Positions 1 to 6,365 are shown, numbered from the stretch's first letter. The stretch is DNA of 11,035 bases from Thalassiosira profunda (GCA_036939355.1 JALLAP010005264.1:1-11035), one strand, 5' to 3'. Notes: generated by a model not told the origin, from the letters alone. A program made the numbers and translations.

Positions 1-1
1 T

Positions 2-94
2 GGCTACGCGTTCAATTTGCACTCGAAAACGATGATTTGCGGAGTCAATGAGGAGTTGGTGGAAGAATGCAGAGCGGTTGTGATGGGCAATTAG
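2..94 (+). CDS. Possible 3' end of an upstream gene (partial)
   Basis: The second forward frame is open from the window edge to a TAG at 92..94 and gives about 30 residues of balanced composition, including the stretch HSKTMICGVNEELVEECRAV. It reads like the carboxyl end of a soluble protein, with mixed charged and hydrophobic residues, and unlike the surrounding sequence. The family is not recognised. The stretch is short enough to be open by chance, so the call is tentative. If real, it is the last exon of a gene that transcribes in the same direction as the repeat-protein pair. Confidence 0.3.
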   Translation, partial: GYAFNLHSKTMICGVNEELVEECRAVVMGN

Positions 95-559
95 TAGAGC
101 TGAATGCTTCCCAGTTGGAGAGAGAGCGCAGATGCGCTGCTTCTTTTTGCTGCTATCTACATCTCCCACGCTGTACCGCATGTTGCATTCCCTGACTGGC
201 AACTTGCCTTTGCTCCAACCGGTTGGTCGTTTGCCAAGGAAGTGCGTTTGCCAATGACGTGCTTCGACCGTCAACTGCTACGAGTCCGGCCAGATGGTAG
301 CCGATTTCTTTCACCTTGCAGATCAGAATGCTTGCAATCCATTGCACTGAATGCCCTCCGACGTTTGTTGAGAGTGTGACCGACCAGTTGGCGGTGTTTT
401 CTTTTGCTAGGCTTGGTGCTTGGTGTGTGACGCGTGTCGCGCTCTTCAACACCGTTCTTTCCGAGAGACTCGCCTTGAGACATCAGAGCCGGCCGCCTCC
501 TTGATGAGAAGTTGAAAGTTGACGCCCTCATAAAACGCCCAAGCGCCCCGACGACAACC
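95..559. other. Upstream non-coding region of the first repeat-protein gene
   Basis: No convincing gene is seen in this stretch. An ATG-started frame at 104..379 and an antisense frame have no recognisable motif or family. The last part should hold the promoter and 5' UTR of the gene starting at 560. It contains a 13-bp motif at 428..440 that recurs upstream of the downstream paralogue. Confidence 0.5.
428..440 (+). promoter_or_regulatory. Shared upstream motif TGACGCGTGTCGC, copy 1
   Basis: This 13-bp word is found 119 bp before the ATG of the first repeat-protein gene and again at 1403..1415, 93 bp before the ATG of the second. The flanking upstream sequence is otherwise clearly diverged. 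It begins with TGACGC, which resembles the CO2/cAMP-responsive elements bound by bZIP factors in Phaeodactylum. A regulatory role is inference. Confidence 0.35.
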
Positions 560-1165
560 ATGAGCTCCGAAGAACCCCCCACCACCAGCGCCATCCTCGC
601 GGGTAACCCCTTCAAGGTCCTCGCCAGCACAAGCAGCGCGTCCGCCGTCGCCAAGGACGTCGAGGAGCCCGAAGAAGCGCCCATCGACGACGACGCCGCC
701 CCGGCCGAGCCATCCGCGGACAAGGATATCGAGGGCCAGAAGGAGGCGCAGGAGGAGGCTCCCGTCGACTGCTACAGCGACGGATGGCACCAGTGGAATC
801 CGGCCTTGGGGCGCTGGGGTTGGTATTATTGCTACAAATCCTACCGGGCGACGAACGCGATCTACGCCGCGCTTTCATGGAACGCGATCGTTGCAGTGCT
901 TTCCATCAACGCGGTCTTTTGCATTCTGGGGTGCAACGCGTTCCTTAGCATTCTGTCGGTGGTAAGAGTGACGGGTGTCCAGTTCATTTGCTCCGCGTGT
1001 GTTCTCTGGTTCTCTGTTGTCTCCTTCATCCTTCACTAATGCAACATATCTCGAATATTCTGTCTCTGGCCGCCGCAGAACTCGTTCCTTTCCATTCTGA
1101 GCGTGAACTCCTTCTGCTCGATTGGGTGCGTGAACTCGGCGTTCAAGATTTGCATCTCTGAATAG
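560..1165 (+). CDS. Nonapeptide-repeat protein, long paralogue (2 exons)
   Basis: Exons are 560..961 and 1079..1165. The intron at 962..1078 (117 bp) has a GTAAGA donor, a CGCAG acceptor and a CTAAT branch-like site. The product is 162 aa. The start is the ATG at 560 in good context (ACCATGAG); the open frame upstream offers only a TTG. Residues 1-70 are an acidic, Ala/Pro/Glu-rich, probably disordered tail. Residues 73-96 hold an aromatic motif (SDGWHQ, then WGWYY and YKSYRA). Residues 99-161 are seven perfect-length 9-residue repeats of pattern N-[AS]-h-h-[ASC]-[IV]-L-S-h (h, hydrophobic). The regular Asn and the hydrophobic pattern suggest a small beta-solenoid or a membrane-embedded structure. 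Cysteines are frequent (positions 121, 125, 146, 151, 158). No function is known to me for this repeat. A shorter paralogue lies directly downstream in the same direction. Confidence 0.82.
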
Positions 1166-1359
1166 GAGTGCTGCGCAGTATGTAGGGAGCCGGATACAGA
1201 TTTGTGCCTAGACTCAACAGAACGGAGGGACCTCAGGAACGAAACATGTTAGGCAATACAGCCTTGACCCTCGCCATCCCTTCGTTCAGTGGCATCTTCG
1301 ATATAACGTTTAACTCATTTCGGTCGTCAACACCGTCGCACCCCTAAAAGTATCCGCCC
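725..1359 (+). repeat. Tandem segmental duplication, upstream copy
   Basis: This segment is homologous to 1530..2143. It covers most of exon 1, the intron, exon 2 and the 3' flank of the repeat-protein gene, and ends with the copied stop-codon region of the sulfotransferase gene. The offset between copies is about 784 bp over exon 1 and again at the distal end. Intron length differs (117 against 86 bp), and small indels in the 3' flank compensate. Exons and the distal flank (around 1300..1359) are the best conserved parts. Confidence 0.8.
1344..1359 (-). pseudogene. Scar of the sulfotransferase gene 3' end
   Basis: On the minus strand this segment reads GGYF followed by TAG. It is identical over 16 bases to 2128..2143, the last codons and stop of the neighbouring sulfotransferase-like gene. 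Coding similarity ends right upstream of it, so only the terminal codons were carried along by the tandem duplication. It is a fossil and cannot encode anything by itself. Confidence 0.7.
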
Positions 1360-1402
1360 AAACCCAAACCGCTACGAATTTCGACTCTGACCTTTTTCAG
1401 GT

Positions 1403-1415
1403 TGACGCGTGTCGC
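1403..1415 (+). promoter_or_regulatory. Shared upstream motif TGACGCGTGTCGC, copy 2
   Basis: This is an exact 13-bp match to 428..440, here 93 bp before the ATG of the second paralogue. Conservation in otherwise diverged upstream DNA makes it a candidate control element for the pair. Its function is inferred only. Confidence 0.35.
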
Positions 1416-1508
1416 TCGAAGCGAACACCCGCCAGAAAAAAACGTGCACGACAGCGAGGCGCTTTCGCCCCCCTCGGAGCGCATATTATTGTAACAAAAC
1501 AAAAGAAC

Positions 1509-1921
1509 ATGGAACCATCTCCGAACAACGACATCGAGGGCCAGCAGAAGGTGGATGCCCCCGTCCCGTGCTGCAGCGATGGATGGCACCAGGGCGCGTG
1601 GGGCTGGTATTATATTTACAAATCCTATCGGGCCGCGAATGCTATCTACGCCGCGCTTTCCTGTAATGCAATACTCGCCGTTCTCTCCATTAACGCGATC
1701 GTTTGCATTCTGGGATGTAACGCGTTCCTGAGCATTCTATCCGTGGTAAGAACTGGTGTATCCAGTTCGTTTTTTCCTCGCGTGATCCTCCGTCTAACGA
1801 AACGCCCTTTCTATCCTGACACATATCGCAGAACTCGGCCCTTTCCATTCTGAGCGTGAACTCCTTCTGTTCGATCGGGTGCCTGAATTCTGCGTTCAAG
1901 ATTTGCATCTCTGATTGGTAG
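1509..1921 (+). CDS. Nonapeptide-repeat protein, short paralogue (2 exons)
   Basis: Exons are 1509..1745 and 1832..1921. The intron at 1746..1831 (86 bp) has a GTAAGA donor and a CGCAG acceptor at the same position and phase as in the upstream paralogue. The product is 108 aa, starting at the ATG in AACATGG context. It keeps the DIEGQ segment, the SDGWHQ/WGWYY/YKSYRA aromatic motif (residues 23-41) and seven 9-residue Asn-led repeats (44-106), ending in DW in place of a single Glu. It lacks almost all of the acidic N-terminal tail of its neighbour and a few residues between SDGWHQ and WGWYY. Conservation is highest in the repeats and the exon 2 sequence, which argues that both copies are under constraint. 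Role unknown. Confidence 0.82.
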
Positions 1922-2143
1922 TGCGACGCAGTATGTAAAGGGATACATATTTGCGCCGATGACACAAACAGAAATGGAGGGTGACTAATCTCGGGAATAA
2001 AAGGTGTTCGGCGTGTGCATTGCAACGCGTTACTTGTGACTGCTTCGGAGAGCTCCTTATCCACGTCCAGTGGAATCTTCGTCGTTATAACGTTTAACTC
2101 GTTCTGGTCGTCAACTCCGTCGCACCTCTAAAAGTATCCGCCC
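1530..2143 (+). repeat. Tandem segmental duplication, downstream copy
   Basis: This is the partner of 725..1359. Its distal end runs into the intact 3' end of the sulfotransferase gene, which continues past 2143. This is therefore the copy in original contact with that gene, or the breakpoint fell within its last codons. Confidence 0.8.
1996..2001 (+). terminator. Candidate poly(A) signal AATAAA of the short paralogue
   Basis: A canonical AATAAA lies 75 bases after the stop at 1921. The aligned position after the upstream paralogue reads ACGAAA, so that copy seems to lack it. The motif is short and could occur by chance. Confidence 0.35.
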
Positions 2144-3542
2144 GGCGGCGCCGCCTTCAGAGGTTCGGAACTCATCTTCAACCGCTCCGCCCGTATCTGC
2201 TCGTAATACCCCATCATGATGTGGTACAGCCGCACGTCCTCGTTCTGATATCGCTGACCCACTTCTAGCAACATCGTCATCATGCTCTCCAGTTGCTCCG
2301 GGGTGTAGGGGCGGGGCACCTCTGGCCCCTTGCGCTGGGAGTCGTGGTGCCCGGGATCCAGTCGGCGGCGCAGTCCCGGGGAGGGTTGCTGGTTCAGTTG
2401 TTGCTGTTCGACGGTGGCGCTTCCAGCAGATTGTTTCGCATGCGGTTGCTGCTGCGCCGCCGCTTCTGTTAGCCGCCGCCCCGCCTGCGGTGGCTGTTGC
2501 TGTTGCTGTTGCTGCTGAGCCGCTGCTGGCAAGGCCGCATCTCCCTGCGGCTGGTTCGCCGCCAGCGCCTGCAACTTCTTGATCTGCGCCGCCTGCTGCG
2601 GTGGGGGCTGGTTCTTCACCACCGCCCGCCAGATGCACGGCACGCTTTCCGTCGCGATGGGCGTCACCCCCTCGACCTGGCCGAGAAATGTGTTGAGGCT
2701 TTTCGCGACTTCGGCCCCGATGAGGTCGTCCGTGAGGCCCTCGTAGGTGATGAGGAGGCGGTCTTTGGCGGCGTAGCGGTCCATCCAGTAGCTTGCATGA
2801 TCGTGAGATGCGTTTGAAGAAAGTCAGAGGAGGATGCAAAGAATTCACATGATGTGCACATCTCATGCATTGAGTGCATTGATGTGCACATCTTATGCAC
2901 ACCCCAAGCTCACCAAATGAACTTCTTGTACTCCGCGATCTCGATGTCCACATACGCGTTCCGCCACTTGATCCACTCCTCGAGCGGGGCCCTTTCCGAA
3001 TGCACCGGGAGGTGGTTCCGCATCTCGTAAATGTGATTGAAGAAGCTCGGGATGCTCTTCATCGGGTTCCGAATCATGACGAACCCTCGTTGGATCCGCT
3101 CGTCGAAGTCCACCAAGACCCCGTTGCTCTGGGGATAGTGCGTCTTGACCGTCACCACCTCGTCGCCCCGCCCGTTGTTGTTCCAATCGTCGCCCGTCCA
3201 GAGGCCGGTGAGGGCCTCGACGAGGTTCCACGTCATGCGGGCGCCGCAGCCGGGGTAGGAGGCGGCGTAGGTGATGGGGATGCCGGGGGGCGGCTTGGCG
3301 GGCCAGGTGATCTCGCAGCCCCCGTCGGGGAGGGCGTTGGAGAGGCGGCGGTGGGCGGGGCTGGACACAACGTCGTTTGGTGGGAAGGGCGCGTCGAACG
3401 ATGGCGGAGGGAGGTGGTGGGATACCGAGGATACCTCCGACGATGAGATTTCATGCTGCGGCCGGCCAAAGAGCGCGAGACAGCCGCACAACGCAGCAGC
3501 GGAGAGTGCTGCCGCCGTCCGGGGGAAGGGTCGCTTCGCCAT
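2128..3542 (-). CDS. Sulfotransferase-like type II membrane protein (2 exons)
   Basis: Exon 1 is 2914..3542 and exon 2 is 2128..2791. The intron at 2792..2913 (122 bp) has a GTGAGC donor and a GCAAG acceptor. Joining them gives 430 aa without a stop, and the junction FIC-YWMDRY fits the family pattern. The start chosen is the ATG at 3542 (GCCATGGCG context); an in-frame ATG-less extension lies upstream. Residues 9-26 are a hydrophobic signal anchor, as in Golgi sulfotransferases. Residues 91-105 (TYAASYPGCGARMTW) resemble the 5'-phosphosulfate-binding loop that binds PAPS. Residues 155-168 (VMIRNPMKSIPSFF) resemble the 3'-phosphate-binding motif with its Arg and Ser. A Gln/Ala-rich insert with eight consecutive Gln (302-309) precedes a conserved PYTPEQLE...YYEQIR tail. 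The expected activity is sulfation of a carbohydrate or protein in the Golgi; the acceptor cannot be told. The gene is convergent with the repeat-protein pair. Confidence 0.75.
2494..2517 (-). repeat. CAG/CAA repeat coding for eight glutamines
   Basis: Eight consecutive glutamine codons, mixing CAG and CAA, lie in exon 2 of the sulfotransferase-like gene, inside a wider Gln/Ala/Pro-rich region. CAA interruptions usually make such tracts more stable. The tract sits between the catalytic part and the conserved C-terminal tail, probably as a flexible linker. Confidence 0.85.
2851..2900. repeat. Two copies of a 12-bp palindrome in the sulfotransferase intron
   Basis: GATGTGCACATC, its own reverse complement, occurs at 2851..2862 and 2881..2892, exactly 30 bp apart. 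Each is followed by a near-identical TC/TT-ATGCA extension. Both copies lie in the first part of the intron of the sulfotransferase-like gene. They could be a diverged 30-bp tandem repeat, a paired protein-binding site or RNA hairpins in the pre-mRNA. Confidence 0.7.
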
Positions 3543-3909
3543 GGCTTGGGGATGGGTGAAATGAGGAGGGCCGCGGGCGGGAGAGCGCAGGAGCGCCGCC
3601 GGAGCATTTTGCAATGACCTCGTGACTCCAAAACTAAAGGTGGTGTTAGTTAGAAACCACTCAGAGGGTTAAACTAAGTGTCACCCAAGATCGAGTTCGC
3701 TTTTGCATTGACCATGTTGGCCGCGATCTTCTTCGTAGCAAAGTGCTCATAAAACGAATCCACCGACGTCACATCAACCTCCAAAGCAGCCAACGCAACC
3801 AACAACCGACAGCTCGACAAGCACCGGCATCGACTCACTCGAACCTCGCACAAAGAACATCATTGGAAGCTACTCATAAGCTAGTATTGCAAGAGTATCC
3901 AGATCCATC
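3543..3909. promoter_or_regulatory. Divergent intergenic region of 367 bp
   Basis: This interval separates the starts of the minus-strand sulfotransferase-like gene and the plus-strand small basic protein gene, so both promoters should lie here. No TATA box is convincing. An ACGTCA word (3766..3771) is present, but it lies inside a coding-like stretch on the minus strand (3674..3811). Confidence 0.4.
3674..3811 (-). CDS. Orphan coding-like C-terminal stretch
   Basis: One minus-strand frame ends at a TAG (3674..3676) and reads about 45 residues of protein-like sequence, including VDVTSVDSFYEHFATKKIAA and a tail ending in AKANSILGDT. Aromatic, charged and aliphatic residues are mixed as in a folded domain, unlike shadow frames nearby. 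The frame stays open to 3861, but the first 16 or so codons are Cys/Arg-rich and look non-coding, and no ATG begins it. It could be the last exon of a gene whose other exons I cannot find, an exon fragment left by a rearrangement, or chance. The antisense strand would be the 5' flank of the small basic protein gene. Confidence 0.35.
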   Translation of the reverse strand, partial: CRLLVALAALEVDVTSVDSFYEHFATKKIAANMVNAKANSILGDT

Positions 3910-4236
3910 ATGACAACCGGATTCTCCACCGCAGCCACCTGGCTCCAGAACGTCTCGGGCGCCGACCCCAACGCCGTCGAGCCGAAGGACGAGCACAAGG
4001 ACCCCGTCCTCCGCGACCTCCGCGCCATGCAGGACGCCGAGAGGATCGACGGCGCCCATCAGCTCCCGCCGCCGAGGCATGACAGCCGGGGCGGAAGGAA
4101 TGCCGCCCACACGGGCGGGGCGCACCTGCAGCAGCAGCCCAAACCCAAGTTTGTGGCACACAAGGCCCCGACGAGCGGGAAGAAGGGGAAGGCGCCGGCC
4201 GAGAGCAATCGCCTGGGTGGCCATCACATGGCGTAG
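3910..4236 (+). CDS. Small basic hydrophilic protein, unknown
   Basis: This single-exon frame encodes 108 aa from an ATG in ATCATGAC context. Residues 1-18 are mildly hydrophobic (TGFSTAATWLQNVSG). Residues 20-48 are charged and probably helical (EHKDPVLRDLRAMQDAERID). The rest is rich in Pro, Gly, Gln, His and Lys and likely disordered, with a Lys patch (SGKKGK) near residues 88-94. The opposite frame gives low-complexity Leu/Val/Gly sequence typical of a shadow, so the plus strand is preferred. No family is recognised. It diverges from the sulfotransferase-like gene and is convergent with the lumen protein gene. Confidence 0.5.
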   Translation: MTTGFSTAATWLQNVSGADPNAVEPKDEHKDPVLRDLRAMQDAERIDGAHQLPPPRHDSRGGRNAAHTGGAHLQQQPKPKFVAHKAPTSGKKGKAPAESNRLGGHHMA

Positions 4237-4280
4237 AGGGGGAGCCGTTGCGGGGTTGGGGTGAGGCATCACGAGCGCCT

Positions 4281-4301
4281 CCAGTGGTGAGACATCACTG
4301 G
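4281..4301 (+). other. Stable hairpin in the 3' UTR of the small basic protein gene
   Basis: CCAGTGGTG-AGA-CATCACTGG can fold as a 9-bp stem with a 3-base loop. One pair is G-U on the plus strand and would be an A-C mismatch on the minus strand, so folding favours the sense transcript. It begins 45 bases after the stop at 4236. It could affect mRNA stability or 3' processing. Confidence 0.5.
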
Positions 4302-4670
4302 CCCGTGCTGACTGGTTGGGAGATTCGCCATCAACAGATGAAGATGCTTGGTCCGAGACTGTTTTTCTGGTATCTTTGAGACATGCCTAGCAGAGATTAT
4401 GGAGATCAATTGGGACGCACTTCTCACCAAACATCGGGAGCCATCACCCATCACTTTTAATTAGCTTGTATTGTATGGGATCCGACTAAATCTAAAGCCG
4501 ATCGATCAAACATTTCATCGCTCTGCAATTGCTTTGCCAATTGGAGGTTTCGATGCAACCATTCATCCACAAGTTCATGTGTTATACCGATCGAACCTCT
4601 GATGCACCATCCACAACGTATCCATGTCCAGCGTTTCCAATCTTCTTATCCGATTGTTGCATCGCATCTA
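4302..4670. other. Convergent 3' intergenic region, nothing recognised
   Basis: AT-richer DNA lies between the 3' hairpin of the small basic protein gene and the stop of the minus-strand lumen protein gene. No exon-like frame, RNA gene or repeat is evident. It probably holds both 3' UTRs. Confidence 0.5.
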
Positions 4671-5225
4671 TTAATCCTTCAGAACGTATGTGATGTCGTT
4701 GTAGTCAGGAATTTCGCCGCCCCCCTGCTTCATGCGAGTTCCGTACTTGGTCTCGATCTTTCCGTCGCGGTCCAAGGTGGAGAACTCCTCCTTCGTAAAG
4801 ATCTTATCCCCCTTGCTCGTCGAGACGATGCTGCAAGTTCGAGGTGGCAAAGTCAGACGGTAAAATGGCTACGATGGCGACAAACAACGCAAGCAACCAG
4901 ACAAAGGAAAACCGCAAACAACTCACATGAGCTTCGGACGGCGGTTCTTGGCATCCTTGAAATCCCTATCGGACATCTTGTTCGCCCGCATGGCGTAGTT
5001 GGCGTTGGCCTCCTTGTTCTCGTCGGACCGGGCCTTGAGCAGCTCGACGAGCTGGTTGTACTCCGCTTCCTGTCCCGCCGCGTTGGCGGGGGGTCCAACG
5101 AGGAGTGTTGCAGCGGCCGCGGCCGATGCGGAGGCGACCTTCTCGAGGGCGCCGCGGCGAGACGTGGAAAACGCCGCCGCCGGCGAGAGCAGGGCGGCAA
5201 TTGAGAGGATGAACGAGGTCTTCAT
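4671..5225 (-). CDS. Thylakoid-lumen protein with bipartite plastid presequence (2 exons)
   Basis: Exon 1 is 4927..5225 and exon 2 is 4671..4830. The intron at 4831..4926 (96 bp) has a GTGAGT donor and a TTGCAG acceptor; the product is 152 aa. The start is the ATG at 5225, because the frame before it does not look like a signal. Residues 1-18 are a signal peptide ending in the diatom AAAF junction (Phe19). A transit region follows, with Arg23-Arg24, a hydrophobic Ala stretch and an ANA cleavage site near residue 49. This pattern fits import through four plastid membranes and Tat transport into the lumen. The mature part, about 100 aa, is charged: a helical ELLKARSDENKEANANYA segment, RRPKLIIV at the splice junction, IFTKEEFSTLDRDGKIE, and a MKQGGGEIPDYNDI motif near the end. 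Size and targeting would suit a small extrinsic photosystem subunit, but I cannot assign a named one. Confidence 0.8.
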
Positions 5226-5393
5226 CGTTGCTGGGCTTGTGCTCATGAATGGCTGGGCGGGAGGTGGGCGCGGAGGAGGAAGCGTGCGTGCGTTTGCGCA
5301 GAAGCCAAAAAAAGCCAATGACTCACATCTTTTGCAGGCGTTGCAATGCAGCGCCGCTTATTCTCTCCGCCCCTCCCAACCCCCGCCGCCGCG
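5226..5393. promoter_or_regulatory. Short divergent promoter between two plastid-protein genes
   Basis: Only 168 bp separate the ATGs of the lumen protein (minus) and the NXD1-like protein (plus). The interval contains a CCAAT pentamer at 5315..5319 overlapping TGACTCA at 5319..5325, a palindromic-core bZIP site of the AP-1/GCN4 type. Such a shared interval could drive both genes together; the binding proteins are inferred. Confidence 0.45.
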
Positions 5394-6365
5394 ATGAAGG
5401 CGCCTTCCTCCGCCAGCGCCCTCCTCTGCTGTTGCGCCCTGGCGCCGCCTCCCGGCGCCGTCGGCTTACAATCCGCCCTCCCCACGGCATCATCGGCGGC
5501 GCCCCGCTCCTCGGTATCCTCGGCAGCGTCGGCTCTCGGCGCCTTCCAGTGGCCGACCCTCCCCTCCCTCCCGTCCCCTATTGCAACCACCAATCTCGAC
5601 GCGGTGGGAGAGCGCAACGGCCTCGACGACGAGTATCCGTGGCGGTTCGAGGGCCGCTTCCTCTTCCGCCCGTCGCTCGTGCGCACATCAGACGTCCGCC
5701 CGCCATCTGCAAGCTTGTTATCATTGTTTGGGTACTCCCTCGGCGGATCGGTCGCACTGGAATACGACGTGTCGCCCGTGGGTCCGTATCGGGAATACGT
5801 GGAGATGGGAGGCGTCGTCGGGTGGGGCGGGGTCAACGTGGGCGGCGACGGCAATGCCGAGAAGGAGCAGATATTGGGGATCGGCCAGTGGGGCACGGAC
5901 CTCTACGTGTCCACGCAGGTTGCAGAGGACGTGTGTCGGGTGGTCTGGGGCGTGCCTGCACAAGTGGCCGACATCGACTTTATTGAGGGGGGCGCCGTGC
6001 TCGCGGATGGAATAGAAGACCACACTGAGGACAGGGGAAGGAGACAGAAGTTTGCAATAGCCGGATGGAAGAACACCCGGATACTGAATAGCGGAGAACC
6101 ATCGAAAAGATACGGCGGCATACCAATATATTGGACGCCCACCATCAAGGCGCTGTGGGCCCCGCTGCTGTTTCCCGGCGGCGGCAAAGGCTCCGGCAAA
6201 AATCTCCTTCCACTGCACAAACTCCGATTATCCGCCGGGGCATTGCGTCTGAAGAAGTGCGAACGGATAAAATCCGAGGGAGAAGTGCCCCTCGGCCTGG
6301 CGCTGGTGGTGGACGACGTGCTGATAGAGATTGGGGAGCGCGTGGCTGATAAGGAAGCGCAATAG
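5394..6365 (+). CDS. NXD1-like protein, acetoacetate decarboxylase superfamily
   Basis: This intronless frame encodes 323 aa from an ATG in GCGATGAAG context; an in-frame ATG at 5346 would put a polar stretch ahead of the signal and is less likely. Residues 1-25 are a signal-like sequence with a Cys/Ala/Leu core ending AVG-Leu, and residues 26-65 are a Ser/Ala/Pro transit-like region. Plastid targeting is therefore likely, though Leu replaces the usual Phe. Residues 81-196 show the pattern of plant NEOXANTHIN-DEFICIENT 1: YPWRFEGR, LFGYSLGGSVALEYDVSPVG, PYREYVEMGGVV, then YVSTQVAEDVCRVVWGVPAQ. The tail (about 285-323) holds LLPLHKLRLSAGALRLK and fits the same fold. Plant NXD1 is needed for neoxanthin accumulation, but its reaction is unknown. 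Here a role in xanthophyll metabolism is inference. It diverges from the lumen protein gene. Confidence 0.7.
   Translation: MKAPSSASALLCCCALAPPPGAVGLQSALPTASSAAPRSSVSSAASALGAFQWPTLPSLPSPIATTNLDAVGERNGLDDEYPWRFEGRFLFRPSLVRTSDVRPPSASLLSLFGYSLGGSVALEYDVSPVGPYREYVEMGGVVGWGGVNVGGDGNAEKEQILGIGQWGTDLYVSTQVAEDVCRVVWGVPAQVADIDFIEGGAVLADGIEDHTEDRGRRQKFAIAGWKNTRILNSGEPSKRYGGIPIYWTPTIKALWAPLLFPGGGKGSGKNLLPLHKLRLSAGALRLKKCERIKSEGEVPLGLALVVDDVLIEIGERVADKEAQ

Larger units (their letters stand above)
1166..1508. other. Spacer between the tandem paralogues
   Basis: No gene is seen here. The stretch to 1359 is the diverged 3' flank of the first paralogue and matches the 3' flank of the second copy. Homology to that copy stops at about 1359. 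The rest, to 1508, is upstream sequence of the second paralogue and includes the shared motif at 1403..1415 and a short inverted repeat TCGCT-CGA-AGCGA at 1412..1424. Confidence 0.6.

Noticed and set aside
104..379. Open frame of 91 codons near the left edge
   Set aside because: It starts with an ATG, but there is no recognisable motif and the composition is unremarkable; splice sites and homology cannot be judged.
512..559. Start of the long repeat protein at 512
   Set aside because: The codon there is TTG; the ATG at 560 has a proper context.
5249..5986. Second plus-strand frame across the NXD1-like gene and an antisense frame of 217 codons
   Set aside because: Both are Arg/Pro-rich shadows; only the frame starting at 5394 has family motifs.
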